Positions 1 to 5,155 of a DNA stretch of 5,878 nucleotides are shown here, piece by piece. Position 1 is the first letter of the stretch; each line of letters opens with the position of its first letter. Source of the DNA: Gammaproteobacteria bacterium (GTDB lineage Bacteria; Pseudomonadota; Gammaproteobacteria; Pseudomonadales; Azotimanducaceae); assembly GCA_026706425.1 (NCBI GenBank), contig JAPOYW010000584.1:1-5878 (forward strand). Reading direction: 5' to 3'. The position numbers were made by a program, and so were the translations under genes. The notes below the pieces were generated by a model, which had not been told where the DNA came from, did no database searches, and saw nothing but the letters and a program-made list of their open reading frames with translations.

Positions 1-2
1 CG

Positions 3-284
3 GGCAGGGAGTACGCCATCGGCATCGTCGACGGCAAACCCGCCAACGCCCACGAATACCAGGACGCCTACGGATTCACCCAGGTGGCCGGCCGGTGGGC
101 GCAGCAGGCGGCGGCGGACCATCCCGGTCACGAGTCCGTCTTCGACCGCATCCGGGAGATGATCGACGGGGTCTCCGACATGTGGCCCGCGCTGGTGCCG
201 CCGCCCGAAGTGCCGCATACCGCAACGCGGCTCTACGGTGCGGCGGCGGACATCGAGATCATCGCCCTCGATCTGCACCGGTAG
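3..284 (+). CDS. C-terminal end of an unidentified protein (5' end outside window)
   Basis: An open frame enters from the left edge and gives 93 residues before a TAG stop at 282-284. I do not recognise the family with certainty. The first 30 residues contain a segment of the form EYAIGIVDGKPANAHEYQDA. It resembles the short 'Y-x(4)-DGK-x-x-N-x-x-EY' segment found near the N-terminus of c-type-cytochrome/FTR1-family iron permeases and related periplasmic proteins; that resemblance is from memory and is weak. The rest is amphipathic helix-like sequence with a proline patch (LVPPPEVPHT) and ends in IEIIALDLHR. No transmembrane segment or CxxCH haem motif lies in the visible part. A GTG at 84 could begin a shorter reading, but the frame is open and protein-like upstream of it, so the gene most likely starts outside the window. 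Confidence 0.7.
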   Translation, partial: GREYAIGIVDGKPANAHEYQDAYGFTQVAGRWAQQAAADHPGHESVFDRIREMIDGVSDMWPALVPPPEVPHTATRLYGAAADIEIIALDLHR

Positions 285-290
285 CGTCGT

Positions 291-315
291 CCTGAGCCGC
301 GTTGTCGAAGCTCGG
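291..315 (+). terminator. REP-like hairpin just after the first gene
   Basis: CC(T)GAGC at 291-297 can pair with GCTCGG at 310-315, leaving one bulged T and a 12-nt loop. It begins 7 nt after the preceding stop codon. The sequence has the pattern GTCCTGAGC...GTCGAAG, which resembles an extragenic repeat I associate with many environmental bacterial genomes. No T-run follows, so an intrinsic terminator is unproven. The right arm GCTCGG (310-315) could alternatively pair with CCGAGC at 339-344, which would exclude the first hairpin. Confidence 0.35.
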
Positions 316-365
316 TTGGCCGGTTCGAATACGCAAGGCCGAGCCGTTCGTCTAGCCGCAGTTAG

Positions 366-417
366 TCGTAACACGATTTGACGTAACACAACTTGTCGTA
401 ACATAACTTGACGAAAC
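366..417 (+). repeat. 15-bp direct repeats (three copies plus a decayed fourth)
   Basis: Three head-to-tail units of exactly 15 bp lie at 366-380 (TCGTAACACGATTTG), 381-395 (ACGTAACACAACTTG) and 396-410 (TCGTAACATAACTTG). They share the consensus WCGTAACAYRAYTTG. A degenerate fourth unit begins ACGAAAC at 411-417. The array is clearly more AT-rich than its surroundings and ends 28 bp before the ATPase start codon. Such spacing suits an operator or iteron-like protein-binding array. It is too short and has no spacers, so it is not a CRISPR. Confidence 0.8.
378..407 (+). promoter_or_regulatory. Candidate sigma70-type promoter inside the repeats
   Basis: TTGACG (378-383, 5 of 6 matches to TTGACA) is followed after 18 bp by CATAAC (402-407, 4 of 6 matches to TATAAT). 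Transcription would begin near 414, about 30 nt before the ATPase ATG. The elements lie within the 15-bp repeats, so a protein bound there would probably control this promoter. This is inferred from sequence match only. Confidence 0.4.
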
Positions 418-444
418 GGAAGGTGGCTGGCAGACTCGCCCGGC

Positions 445-1839
445 ATGGGCAGATTCGTCGGACGCTCGAAGGAACTTCGGCTGCTCGCCGAAGCAGCCGA
501 ATCGCCCGGTTCCGCATTCATTCCCATCTACGGTCGTCGCCGTGTCGGCAAGAGCGAGCTGATCCTCAAGTTCATGAAGGATCATCCGGGCGTCTACTAT
601 CTCGGCAAGCAATCGCCCCAAGGTTTGCAGGTACGCGAGTTCCTCACGCAAGCTTCCGTTGCGCTCGAGATGCCGTTGCTCGCCGACCTTCGCATCGCGG
701 ACTGGTCGACGGCGTTCAAGACCGTCGCCGAGCAGTGGCGCGCGGCGAATCCGAACTCCAAGCTGGTCCTCGCGCTGGACGAGTTCCAATGGATTGCCGC
801 GTCAGACGCGGGAGTGGTATCTGCCTTGCAGGAATGCTGGGACCGGAACTGGAAATCTTCGGGATCGGTCGTCCTGCTGCTGTGCGGATCCTACCTCGGA
901 TTCATGGAACGCGAGGTGCTCGGGCGGTCGAGCCCCCTGTTCGGGCGCCGCACGGCCCAGATCCACCTGCAGCCGTTCGACTACCAGGAGGCTGCCCAAT
1001 TCCACCCGCGCTGGTCGCGCATCGATCAAGCAAGAGCGTACTTTCTGGTCGGCGGCCTACCTCAATACCTGCTGTGCCTCGACGATAGGCGATCCATCGA
1101 CGCGAACATCCGCGAAAACCTGCTCGACGAGTTCGCTCCCCTGTTCCACGAGCCGGCGTTCCTACTCCGGGAGGAACTCCGGGAGGTGGCGCCGTACCAC
1201 GCTGTTCTCTTCGCCATCGCGTCCGGCGAACGCACCGCGCGCGCCGTTGCCGACGCCACCGGATTGCCCGAACGGAACCTGCACTACTACTTCGAGCAGC
1301 TCACGGCCATGGGCTATGTCCGACGCCGATACCCGCTCGACGGCGGTCGTCCCAATCCCAAGCAGGTGCGGTTCACCATCGACGATCCGCTGCTCCGGTT
1401 TCACTTCCGGTTCGTGTTCCCCAACACCAGCGCCCTCAAGAGCGCCGGCGTGGCGCGCACCTTCGCCGAGGCGATCAAGCCGTCGCTGGACTCCTGGTTC
1501 GGCGAAGGTTTCGAGCGGCTGTGCCGGCAGGCGCTACCACGGATCTACGCCGGAGAAGCCCTGGGAGCGGCGTTCGAGGTTGGCGAGTTCTGGAGCAAGG
1601 AGACCCAGATCGATGTCGTCGGTCTGCGCGGTGACAACTGGACGGACCTGGGCGAGTGCAAATGGGGTGCCGTGCGCTCGCCGAAAGCCCTCGAGGACGA
1701 ACTCGCCCGAAAGGCCGGACTCTACCGAAACAGCCGCGGCGCGACCCTGAACAAGCGCTACTTCGTACGCAACAAGCCCGCCTCAAGGGCGGACGACGAC
1801 GCGTGGCATTCGCTAGAGGAACTGTACGCGCTCGCCTGA
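445..1839 (+). CDS. ATP-binding protein, ATPase_2 + DUF234 (nuclease-like C-terminus)
   Basis: A 464-aa STAND/AAA-like ATPase of the archaeal-type ATPase family (ATPase_2 followed by DUF234), a common length for it. The Walker A motif is GRRRVGKS at residues 30-37 and Walker B is LVLALDE at 107-113, followed by FQW. A sensor-like LLLCGS lies at 144-149 and the family GGLPQYL signature at 203-209. Residues about 250-310 look like a winged helix-turn-helix. The C-terminal part (from about 313) is DUF234-like. It contains FE (E357), QIDVVG (D390) and GECKWG (E404, K406), which match the E...D...ExK spacing of the PD-(D/E)XK nuclease fold. The biological role of this family is poorly defined; ATP-driven DNA handling is an inference. 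ATG 445 is the only sensible start, since an in-frame TGA lies at 409. No Shine-Dalgarno sequence sits close to it; GGAAGG at 418-423 is too far away. The 15-bp repeats lie immediately upstream. The gene stands alone on the + strand and converges on the SDR gene. Confidence 0.92.
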   Translation: MGRFVGRSKELRLLAEAAESPGSAFIPIYGRRRVGKSELILKFMKDHPGVYYLGKQSPQGLQVREFLTQASVALEMPLLADLRIADWSTAFKTVAEQWRAANPNSKLVLALDEFQWIAASDAGVVSALQECWDRNWKSSGSVVLLLCGSYLGFMEREVLGRSSPLFGRRTAQIHLQPFDYQEAAQFHPRWSRIDQARAYFLVGGLPQYLLCLDDRRSIDANIRENLLDEFAPLFHEPAFLLREELREVAPYHAVLFAIASGERTARAVADATGLPERNLHYYFEQLTAMGYVRRRYPLDGGRPNPKQVRFTIDDPLLRFHFRFVFPNTSALKSAGVARTFAEAIKPSLDSWFGEGFERLCRQALPRIYAGEALGAAFEVGEFWSKETQIDVVGLRGDNWTDLGECKWGAVRSPKALEDELARKAGLYRNSRGATLNKRYFVRNKPASRADDDAWHSLEELYALA

Positions 1840-1858
1840 CGACTCGATCGTTCAGGCG
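1833..1858. terminator. Shared hairpin between convergent genes
   Basis: Perfect 7-bp arms CGCCTGA (1833-1839) and TCAGGCG (1852-1858) flank a 12-nt loop in which CGA (1840-1842) and TCG (1848-1850) could extend the stem past one bulged base. The arms contain the TGA stop of the ATPase and, on the opposite strand, the TGA stop of the SDR. Its position suggests a bidirectional terminator. Neither side has a proper U-tract, so it may instead act as a 3'-end stabilising structure. Confidence 0.4.
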
Positions 1859-2730
1859 TTGGCGCTCTGGAAGCTGCTTCCCGCTTGCGCTTCCGACATG
1901 TCGAGCACCTTCTCCATTTCCGGTTCCAAGGTCTCGAACGATGCATCGACGCCGAGATCGACACCGGCGTTCGTATACACCATGTTCGAGGAGAACCGGC
2001 CTCCCATGGCCTGGATGATCCGCCCGTTCGGCGCATCCTCGCCGGCCAGATAGAGGACCGCCGGGCTCACGAGGCCCGGGTGGTTGGCCGGGTTCGGGTT
2101 GTCGGGGTCGATGGTGCTGCCCGGCACGCTCGCGGTCATGCGCGTGGCGGCACCGGGAGACAGGCAGTTCGTTCGGACGTTGTGCGACGCGCCTTCCCGG
2201 GCGAGGTTGTTCATGAGCCCCACCATGCCCATCTTCGCGGCCCCGTAGTTCGACTGGCCGAAGCTGCCGAAGATGCCGGACACGGAGGAGGTGAAGATCA
2301 CCCGGCCGTAGTTCTTGTCGTACATGATCGGCCAGGCGTGCCAAGTGACGTAGGCCGTGCCGTTCAGGTGGACGTTGATGACGATGTCCCATTCGTCGAG
2401 GGTCATCTTCTTGAACGACTTGTCGCGCAGGATGCCGGCGTTGTTGACCACGATGTCCACGGTCCCGAACGCGTTGACCGCATCCTCGACAATGCTCTTG
2501 GCACCGTCCCTAGTGGCGACACTCGCCTTGTTGGCCACCGCCTCGCCCCCGTTGTCGCGGATCTCCTCGACGACGCGGTCCGCCATGTCGCCCTGACCGC
2601 TGCCGTCGACGTTGCCCCCCAGGTCGTTTACCACGACCCTTGCGCCGTGCTCGGCGAGCAGCAGGGCGTGACAGCGCCCAAGCCCGCCGCCAGCTCCCGT
2701 CACGATGGCCACGCGTCCGTCCACGCTCAT
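1852..2730 (-). CDS. Short-chain dehydrogenase/reductase, MFE-2 (3-hydroxyacyl-CoA dehydrogenase)-like
   Basis: A 292-aa classical SDR, predicted to be a soluble NAD(H)-dependent oxidoreductase. The cofactor motif TGAGGGLG is at residues 11-18. Asp36 at the end of the second strand (VVVNDLG) favours NAD over NADP. NNAG is at 96-99, and the catalytic set is N119, S149, Y162 and K166 (YGAAK). The stretches VVVNDLGG, NNAGILRD and GQSNYGAAKMG are typical of the dehydrogenase domain of peroxisomal multifunctional enzyme type 2 and its bacterial homologues. A 3-hydroxyacyl-CoA or related hydroxy substrate is therefore likely, though not proven. After the fold the chain carries a C-terminal extension (about 255-292) of the kind seen in stand-alone MFE-2-like SDRs. 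The start is the ATG at 2730, supported by AGGGGAGA (2737-2744). An open frame continues upstream to 2898 but overlaps the antitoxin remnant and is not SDR-like. It lies 61 nt downstream of that remnant on the same strand. Confidence 0.93.
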   Translation of the reverse strand: MSVDGRVAIVTGAGGGLGRCHALLLAEHGARVVVNDLGGNVDGSGQGDMADRVVEEIRDNGGEAVANKASVATRDGAKSIVEDAVNAFGTVDIVVNNAGILRDKSFKKMTLDEWDIVINVHLNGTAYVTWHAWPIMYDKNYGRVIFTSSVSGIFGSFGQSNYGAAKMGMVGLMNNLAREGASHNVRTNCLSPGAATRMTASVPGSTIDPDNPNPANHPGLVSPAVLYLAGEDAPNGRIIQAMGGRFSSNMVYTNAGVDLGVDASFETLEPEMEKVLDMSEAQAGSSFQSANA

Positions 2731-2736
2731 TGCGTA

Positions 2737-2744
2737 TCTCCCCT
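2737..2744 (-). promoter_or_regulatory. Shine-Dalgarno deciding the SDR start
   Basis: AGGGGAGA on the minus strand ends 6 nt before the ATG at 2730. This fixes the SDR start and excludes the 56-residue upstream extension of the open frame. Confidence 0.8.
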
Positions 2745-2791
2745 GCTGTCGGTCAAAGGCGGGCGAGAATACTGGAAACCCGCTGGCAGGG

Positions 2792-3056
2792 CTATCGACG
2801 ACGCAAGTCGCCCATCCATATATCGGCGAGGTAGTCGTCGTGCCGCGTGGATACGTCCGACGCGCCGTCTGACGACCGGGCCCTGCCGGAAGCACCAAGC
2901 AAACGCTCCCACCTCACGTCTGCATCTACGGGCGAGAACGTCGTCCACGGCTTCACGAACAACCTCCGCGATGGAAGTGTCGCGACCCGCTGCTAACCGC
3001 TCCGGACGTTCGTACTGGAGTCGCTCAATCTGAATCTGAACTTGGACCACGGGCAC
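2792..3056 (-). pseudogene. Frameshifted ribbon-helix-helix (CopG/VapB-like) antitoxin gene
   Basis: Two adjacent minus-strand frames together spell an 87-residue antitoxin. Frame one starts at GTG 3056, with GGGGG at 3064-3068 as a ribosome site 7 nt away. It reads MPVVQVQIQIERLQYER and later TSIAEVVREAVDDVLA, which is a DNA-binding strand followed by the two helices of a ribbon-helix-helix domain. At about 2930, in the CCC of GCCCGTA, the homology moves one base. The second frame (from 2929) reads VDADVRWERLLGA and then SDGASDVSTRHDDYLADIW before a TAG at 2792-2794. The 'SG-x-SDVS-x-RHD-x-YL' segment is the usual C-terminal, toxin-contacting region of such antitoxins. The span is 265 nt, one base more than a whole number of codons. 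This fits a single-base insertion, a sequencing error or, less likely, programmed frameshifting. The gene begins 28 nt after the LLM oxidoreductase stop. No intact PIN-domain (VapC) toxin follows; the SDR gene begins instead. Confidence 0.75.
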
Positions 3057-3084
3057 GCAACAACCCCCGGGGCGACAGCCGGCC

Positions 3085-3999
3085 CTACCGGAACGCCGAG
3101 ATGATCTCTTCCTCGTACCGCTTGAGCCGCTCGACGCCCCCCACGCCACCGAACATGATCTCCGCGATGCCGGCATCCCGGAATTCGCCGATGCGATCGA
3201 CGATGTACTGGCGCGAGCCGGCCACGGTCCCAGGCCCCAAGCCTTTCACGACCCGCTCGATCAGGTTCTTGTCCTCCGTCAGGTAGCAGGGCATCAGCAA
3301 CGTGCGGCGGATCTCGGCGGGGTCGCGGCCCGCGTCCTCGCAATGCTGCTCGAGGATGCCCGCCTTGTGCTTGTAGTAGTCCAGCGACATGCCGCCGCCG
3401 GCCCAGCCGTCGAGGTTCATGACGTCGCCGTACCGGGCGAGCGTCCTGAGCGTGCGCTTCGGGCCGGTGCCGCCGACCATGATCGGAATCGGCTTGTCGT
3501 AGGAACCCGGTGACAGGCGCGCGCCGTCGATGTCGTAGTACGTGCCGTGGAAATCCACCGGCTCGTCCGCGTGGATCAGGAGCCTGAGCAGTTCGCACGC
3601 TTCCTCGAACCGGTCCTGGCGTTCCTTCATCGACGGGAACGTCCAGCCGTAGGCTTCGTGCTCGCGCTTGTACCAGCCGGCCCCGATGGCGAGGGTGAAC
3701 CGTCCCTCGGTCGCGGTGTCGATGGTGCCCGCGATCTTCGCGACCAGGGCCGGGTTGCGGTACGTATTGCCCAGCACCAGGTTGCCAAGCCGCAGCTTCT
3801 TGGTCATGCCGCCCACGACTGCGATCGCCGCGAGGCCTTCGAAGGCGGTCAGCGCCTCCTGCTCGCGGTCGGCGCCCGGCGGAATGAAGTGGTCCGCAAA
3901 CCAGACGCTGTCCCAGTCGCCGGCCTCCATGGCTTCCACGGACGTTCGAATGTCCTCCCAAGATGTTCGGTAGACGTTTACCTGTACTCCGAAGTCCAA
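3085..3999 (-). CDS. LLM-class flavin/F420-dependent oxidoreductase
   Basis: A 304-aa luciferase-like monooxygenase-superfamily protein, predicted to be a cytosolic TIM-barrel enzyme using FMN or coenzyme F420; the substrate is unknown. Typical features from the TTG start are the N-terminal strand DFGVQ, DSVWFADHF (residues 30-38) and LRLGNLVLGNTYRNPALVAK (69-88). TEGRFTLAIGAGWYKREHEA (97-116) follows, then PIPIMVGGTGPKRTLRTLAR (172-189) and DVMNLDG. The later part ends in GIAEIMFGG, as in members that close the barrel with a C-terminal strand. The frame stays open to a GTG at 4023, but TTG 3999 is preferred: AGGAG at 4006-4010 lies 6 nt upstream, whereas GTG 4023 has no ribosome site. It is preceded by a 125-nt gap after the epimerase gene and followed closely by the antitoxin remnant. 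F420 or FMN use cannot be decided from sequence alone. Confidence 0.93.
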   Translation of the reverse strand: MDFGVQVNVYRTSWEDIRTSVEAMEAGDWDSVWFADHFIPPGADREQEALTAFEGLAAIAVVGGMTKKLRLGNLVLGNTYRNPALVAKIAGTIDTATEGRFTLAIGAGWYKREHEAYGWTFPSMKERQDRFEEACELLRLLIHADEPVDFHGTYYDIDGARLSPGSYDKPIPIMVGGTGPKRTLRTLARYGDVMNLDGWAGGGMSLDYYKHKAGILEQHCEDAGRDPAEIRRTLLMPCYLTEDKNLIERVVKGLGPGTVAGSRQYIVDRIGEFRDAGIAEIMFGGVGGVERLKRYEEEIISAFR

Positions 4000-4005
4000 G
4001 ACTCT

Positions 4006-4010
4006 CTCCT
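4006..4010 (-). promoter_or_regulatory. Shine-Dalgarno selecting a TTG start
   Basis: AGGAG on the minus strand stands 6 nt before TTG 3999, ideal spacing. It selects the rare TTG codon over the in-frame GTG at 4023 for the LLM oxidoreductase. Confidence 0.75.
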
Positions 4011-4075
4011 CAATCGATTGCACATACGGTGTCGTTCGCGCGGCATGCGCCGAGCGGGCCCTCCCCTCGATTCAC

Positions 4076-4104
4076 CTTATGCCGTTTCGGGTTCGTCCGT
4101 CCAA
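4076..4104 (-). promoter_or_regulatory. Weak candidate promoter for the LLM oxidoreductase
   Basis: On the minus strand TTGGAC (4099-4104, 3 of 6 matches) is followed after 17 bp by CATAAG (4076-4081, 4 of 6 matches), in the 125-nt gap after the epimerase gene. It would give a leader of roughly 70 nt. The match is poor and could be chance. Confidence 0.22.
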
Positions 4105-4124
4105 TGCGATCCGGACGACTGTGC

Positions 4125-4883
4125 TCAGCGGTGGTCCTCCGCCGCGTCCCGGGGAACGAATCCGACCGCTTCCTCCGCGTGCGTGAGATCGCGATAGCCC
4201 CATCGGTTGCGGGAGTTCGCGAACAGCACGTCGTACTTGATCCCGGCGGGCGCAAACACGCAGCGCTCGATCGCCTCGGCGATGTCGCGCTGCGAACACC
4301 ACACCGCGAAGTCCCTCGGCCGGGACGGTCGGTCCGCCGCGTTGACGTAGCCGATGCGGATGCACAGAACGGAAAGGGCGGTCGTGTTGGCGTAGTGGCG
4401 GCCGATGGCTTCGCCCCACACCTTCGTCGACCCGTAGACGCCCCGCGGTCGCATCGCCATGTCGTGACGGATCAACGGCCACTCGGCGGGCACGTCGTCG
4501 TAGCGCGCTTCAGCTAGCGCCTTGTAGGGTTCCACTTGCTCCCACCCCGCCACCGTGGCACCACTGCTGGCGAAGATCACGCGTCGGCATCCCGCGTTGT
4601 CTGCCGCCTTCAGTACGTTGCGCGTGCCGACGACATTCGTCTGGAGCAACTCGTCCCAAGTGAAGTTCTCACCGGCCTTGGCCGCCAAGTGAACGACGAC
4701 CTCCTGACCATCGAAGGCTGGCCGGATCGCATCGTAGTCCGCCAAATCGGCCTGCGTGGTGCGGATGCCGCGGACAGGCTGCCGATTGAGGGCAGACAGT
4801 TCCGCCTGGGATTCGAGCCGCGTGCGGACCATGCCGCCAATCAGCCCGCTCATGCCGGTGACTAGGATGTTCACGATGCCCAC
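4125..4883 (-). CDS. NAD-dependent epimerase/dehydratase, uronate-dehydrogenase-like
   Basis: A 252-aa extended-type SDR with an N-terminal Rossmann fold: NILVTGMSGLIGG carries the GxxGxxG NAD-binding motif. VVHLAAKAGE follows, then FASSGATV with the catalytic Ser/Thr and VYGSTKVWGE with the catalytic Tyr and Lys of YxxxK. The C-terminal part, with CIRIGYVNAADRP, VWCSQRDIAEAIERCV, FANSRNRWGYRDL and VGFVPRDAAED, has the order seen in NAD-dependent uronate (hexuronic acid) dehydrogenases and their close relatives. Oxidation of a sugar acid or related polyol is likely, but the substrate is an inference. The start is GTG 4883, with GTGGGG ending 5 nt upstream. An alternative GTG lies at 4874 and would give 249 aa. 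The open frame extends to 5102, but that part overlaps bfd and is arginine-rich noise. It lies 41 nt downstream of bfd on the same strand and may be co-transcribed with it. Confidence 0.9.
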   Translation of the reverse strand: MGIVNILVTGMSGLIGGMVRTRLESQAELSALNRQPVRGIRTTQADLADYDAIRPAFDGQEVVVHLAAKAGENFTWDELLQTNVVGTRNVLKAADNAGCRRVIFASSGATVAGWEQVEPYKALAEARYDDVPAEWPLIRHDMAMRPRGVYGSTKVWGEAIGRHYANTTALSVLCIRIGYVNAADRPSRPRDFAVWCSQRDIAEAIERCVFAPAGIKYDVLFANSRNRWGYRDLTHAEEAVGFVPRDAAEDHR

Positions 4884-4887
4884 AAAG

Positions 4888-4905
4888 ACCCCACGGAAGC
4901 GGGGT
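4888..4905 (-). other. Small hairpin covering the epimerase ribosome site
   Basis: ACCCC (4888-4892) and GGGGT (4901-4905) form 5-bp arms around an 8-nt loop. On the minus-strand transcript the arm holding the GGGG of the presumed ribosome-binding site would be paired. This could dampen translation. It is short and may be coincidental. Confidence 0.25.
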
Positions 4906-4924
4906 AAAGTGTAAACCCAAGCGC

Positions 4925-5110
4925 CTAGGCGGCGTAGGCGAGGGATTCGTCGAGTGCTTCGTCGATGAGTGTCTGGGCAAAGTCGCGGCAGGAGCCGCAG
5001 CCAGTGCCCACGCCGAGCACCTCGGCGAGCTGGTCGACGTCCTCGACACCCGAGGCCACCGCTTGGCGAACCTCGCTGTCCTTGACGGCTTGGCACAGGC
5101 ATACGTACAT
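4925..5110 (-). CDS. bfd: Bacterioferritin-associated ferredoxin, [2Fe-2S] BFD-like
   Basis: A 61-aa BFD-type [2Fe-2S] protein, close to the 64 aa of the E. coli protein. The four cluster ligands are clear: C4 and C6 (MYVCLCQAV) and C38 and C41 (GTGCGSC), in the C-x-C...C-x2-C pattern. In characterised bacteria Bfd passes electrons to bacterioferritin so that stored ferric iron is reduced and released; this role is assumed by homology, and no bacterioferritin gene is visible here. ATG 5110 is preferred because it gives the usual MYVCLC start. An in-frame TTG at 5119 would add three residues. There is no Shine-Dalgarno sequence. The -10 element ends 8 nt before the ATG, so the mRNA appears leaderless or nearly so. 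It is divergent from the PEP-synthase-like gene and precedes the epimerase gene on the same strand. Confidence 0.9.
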   Translation of the reverse strand: MYVCLCQAVKDSEVRQAVASGVEDVDQLAEVLGVGTGCGSCRDFAQTLIDEALDESLAYAA

Positions 5111-5118
5111 GAAGCGCA

Positions 5119-5148
5119 AATATAAACGTTAATCATTCTCGATTGCAA
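5119..5148 (-). promoter_or_regulatory. bfd promoter, near-leaderless
   Basis: On the minus strand TTGCAA (5143-5148, 4 of 6 matches) and TATATT (5119-5124, 5 of 6 matches) are separated by 18 bp. The expected start of transcription lies at about 5110-5113, on or just before the ATG of bfd. The surrounding spacer is strikingly AT-rich for this window. Confidence 0.55.
5122..5140. promoter_or_regulatory. Fur-box-like operator
   Basis: The 19-bp sequence GAGAATGATTAACGTTTAT (minus strand) matches the classical Fur box consensus (GATAATGATAATCATTATC) at 12 positions by hand count, including the block AATGAT. It lies between the -35 and -10 elements of the bfd promoter, the right place for iron-dependent repression. 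bfd genes are known Fur targets in several bacteria. The right half of the site is poorer, so this is a candidate only. Confidence 0.4.
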
Positions 5149-5155
5149 CAAGTGA

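Noticed and set aside
318..340. tRNA-like T-loop GGTTCGAAT
   Set aside because: The flanking bases cannot form the 5-bp T-stem and no acceptor or anticodon arm surrounds it, so it is a chance match.
366..417. CRISPR array
   Set aside because: The units are only 15 bp and abut with no spacers, so this is a tandem repeat.
1475..2392. A 305-codon open frame on the - strand
   Set aside because: It overlaps the ATPase and SDR genes in another frame and is a low-complexity Arg/Pro-rich product, typical of shadow frames.
2731..2898. N-terminal extension of the SDR
   Set aside because: A strong ribosome site directly precedes ATG 2730, the SDR fold begins there, and the upstream part overlaps the antitoxin reading.
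1885..3033. A 382-codon open frame on the + strand
   Set aside because: It lies antisense to the SDR and antitoxin remnant, is His/Arg/Val-rich with no domain pattern, and is explained by the GC bias of the opposite strand.
2993..3961. A 322-codon open frame antiparallel in register to the LLM gene
   Set aside because: Same strand as the LLM gene but shifted frame, Gly/Arg/His-rich with no family motifs, while the LLM frame is unmistakable.
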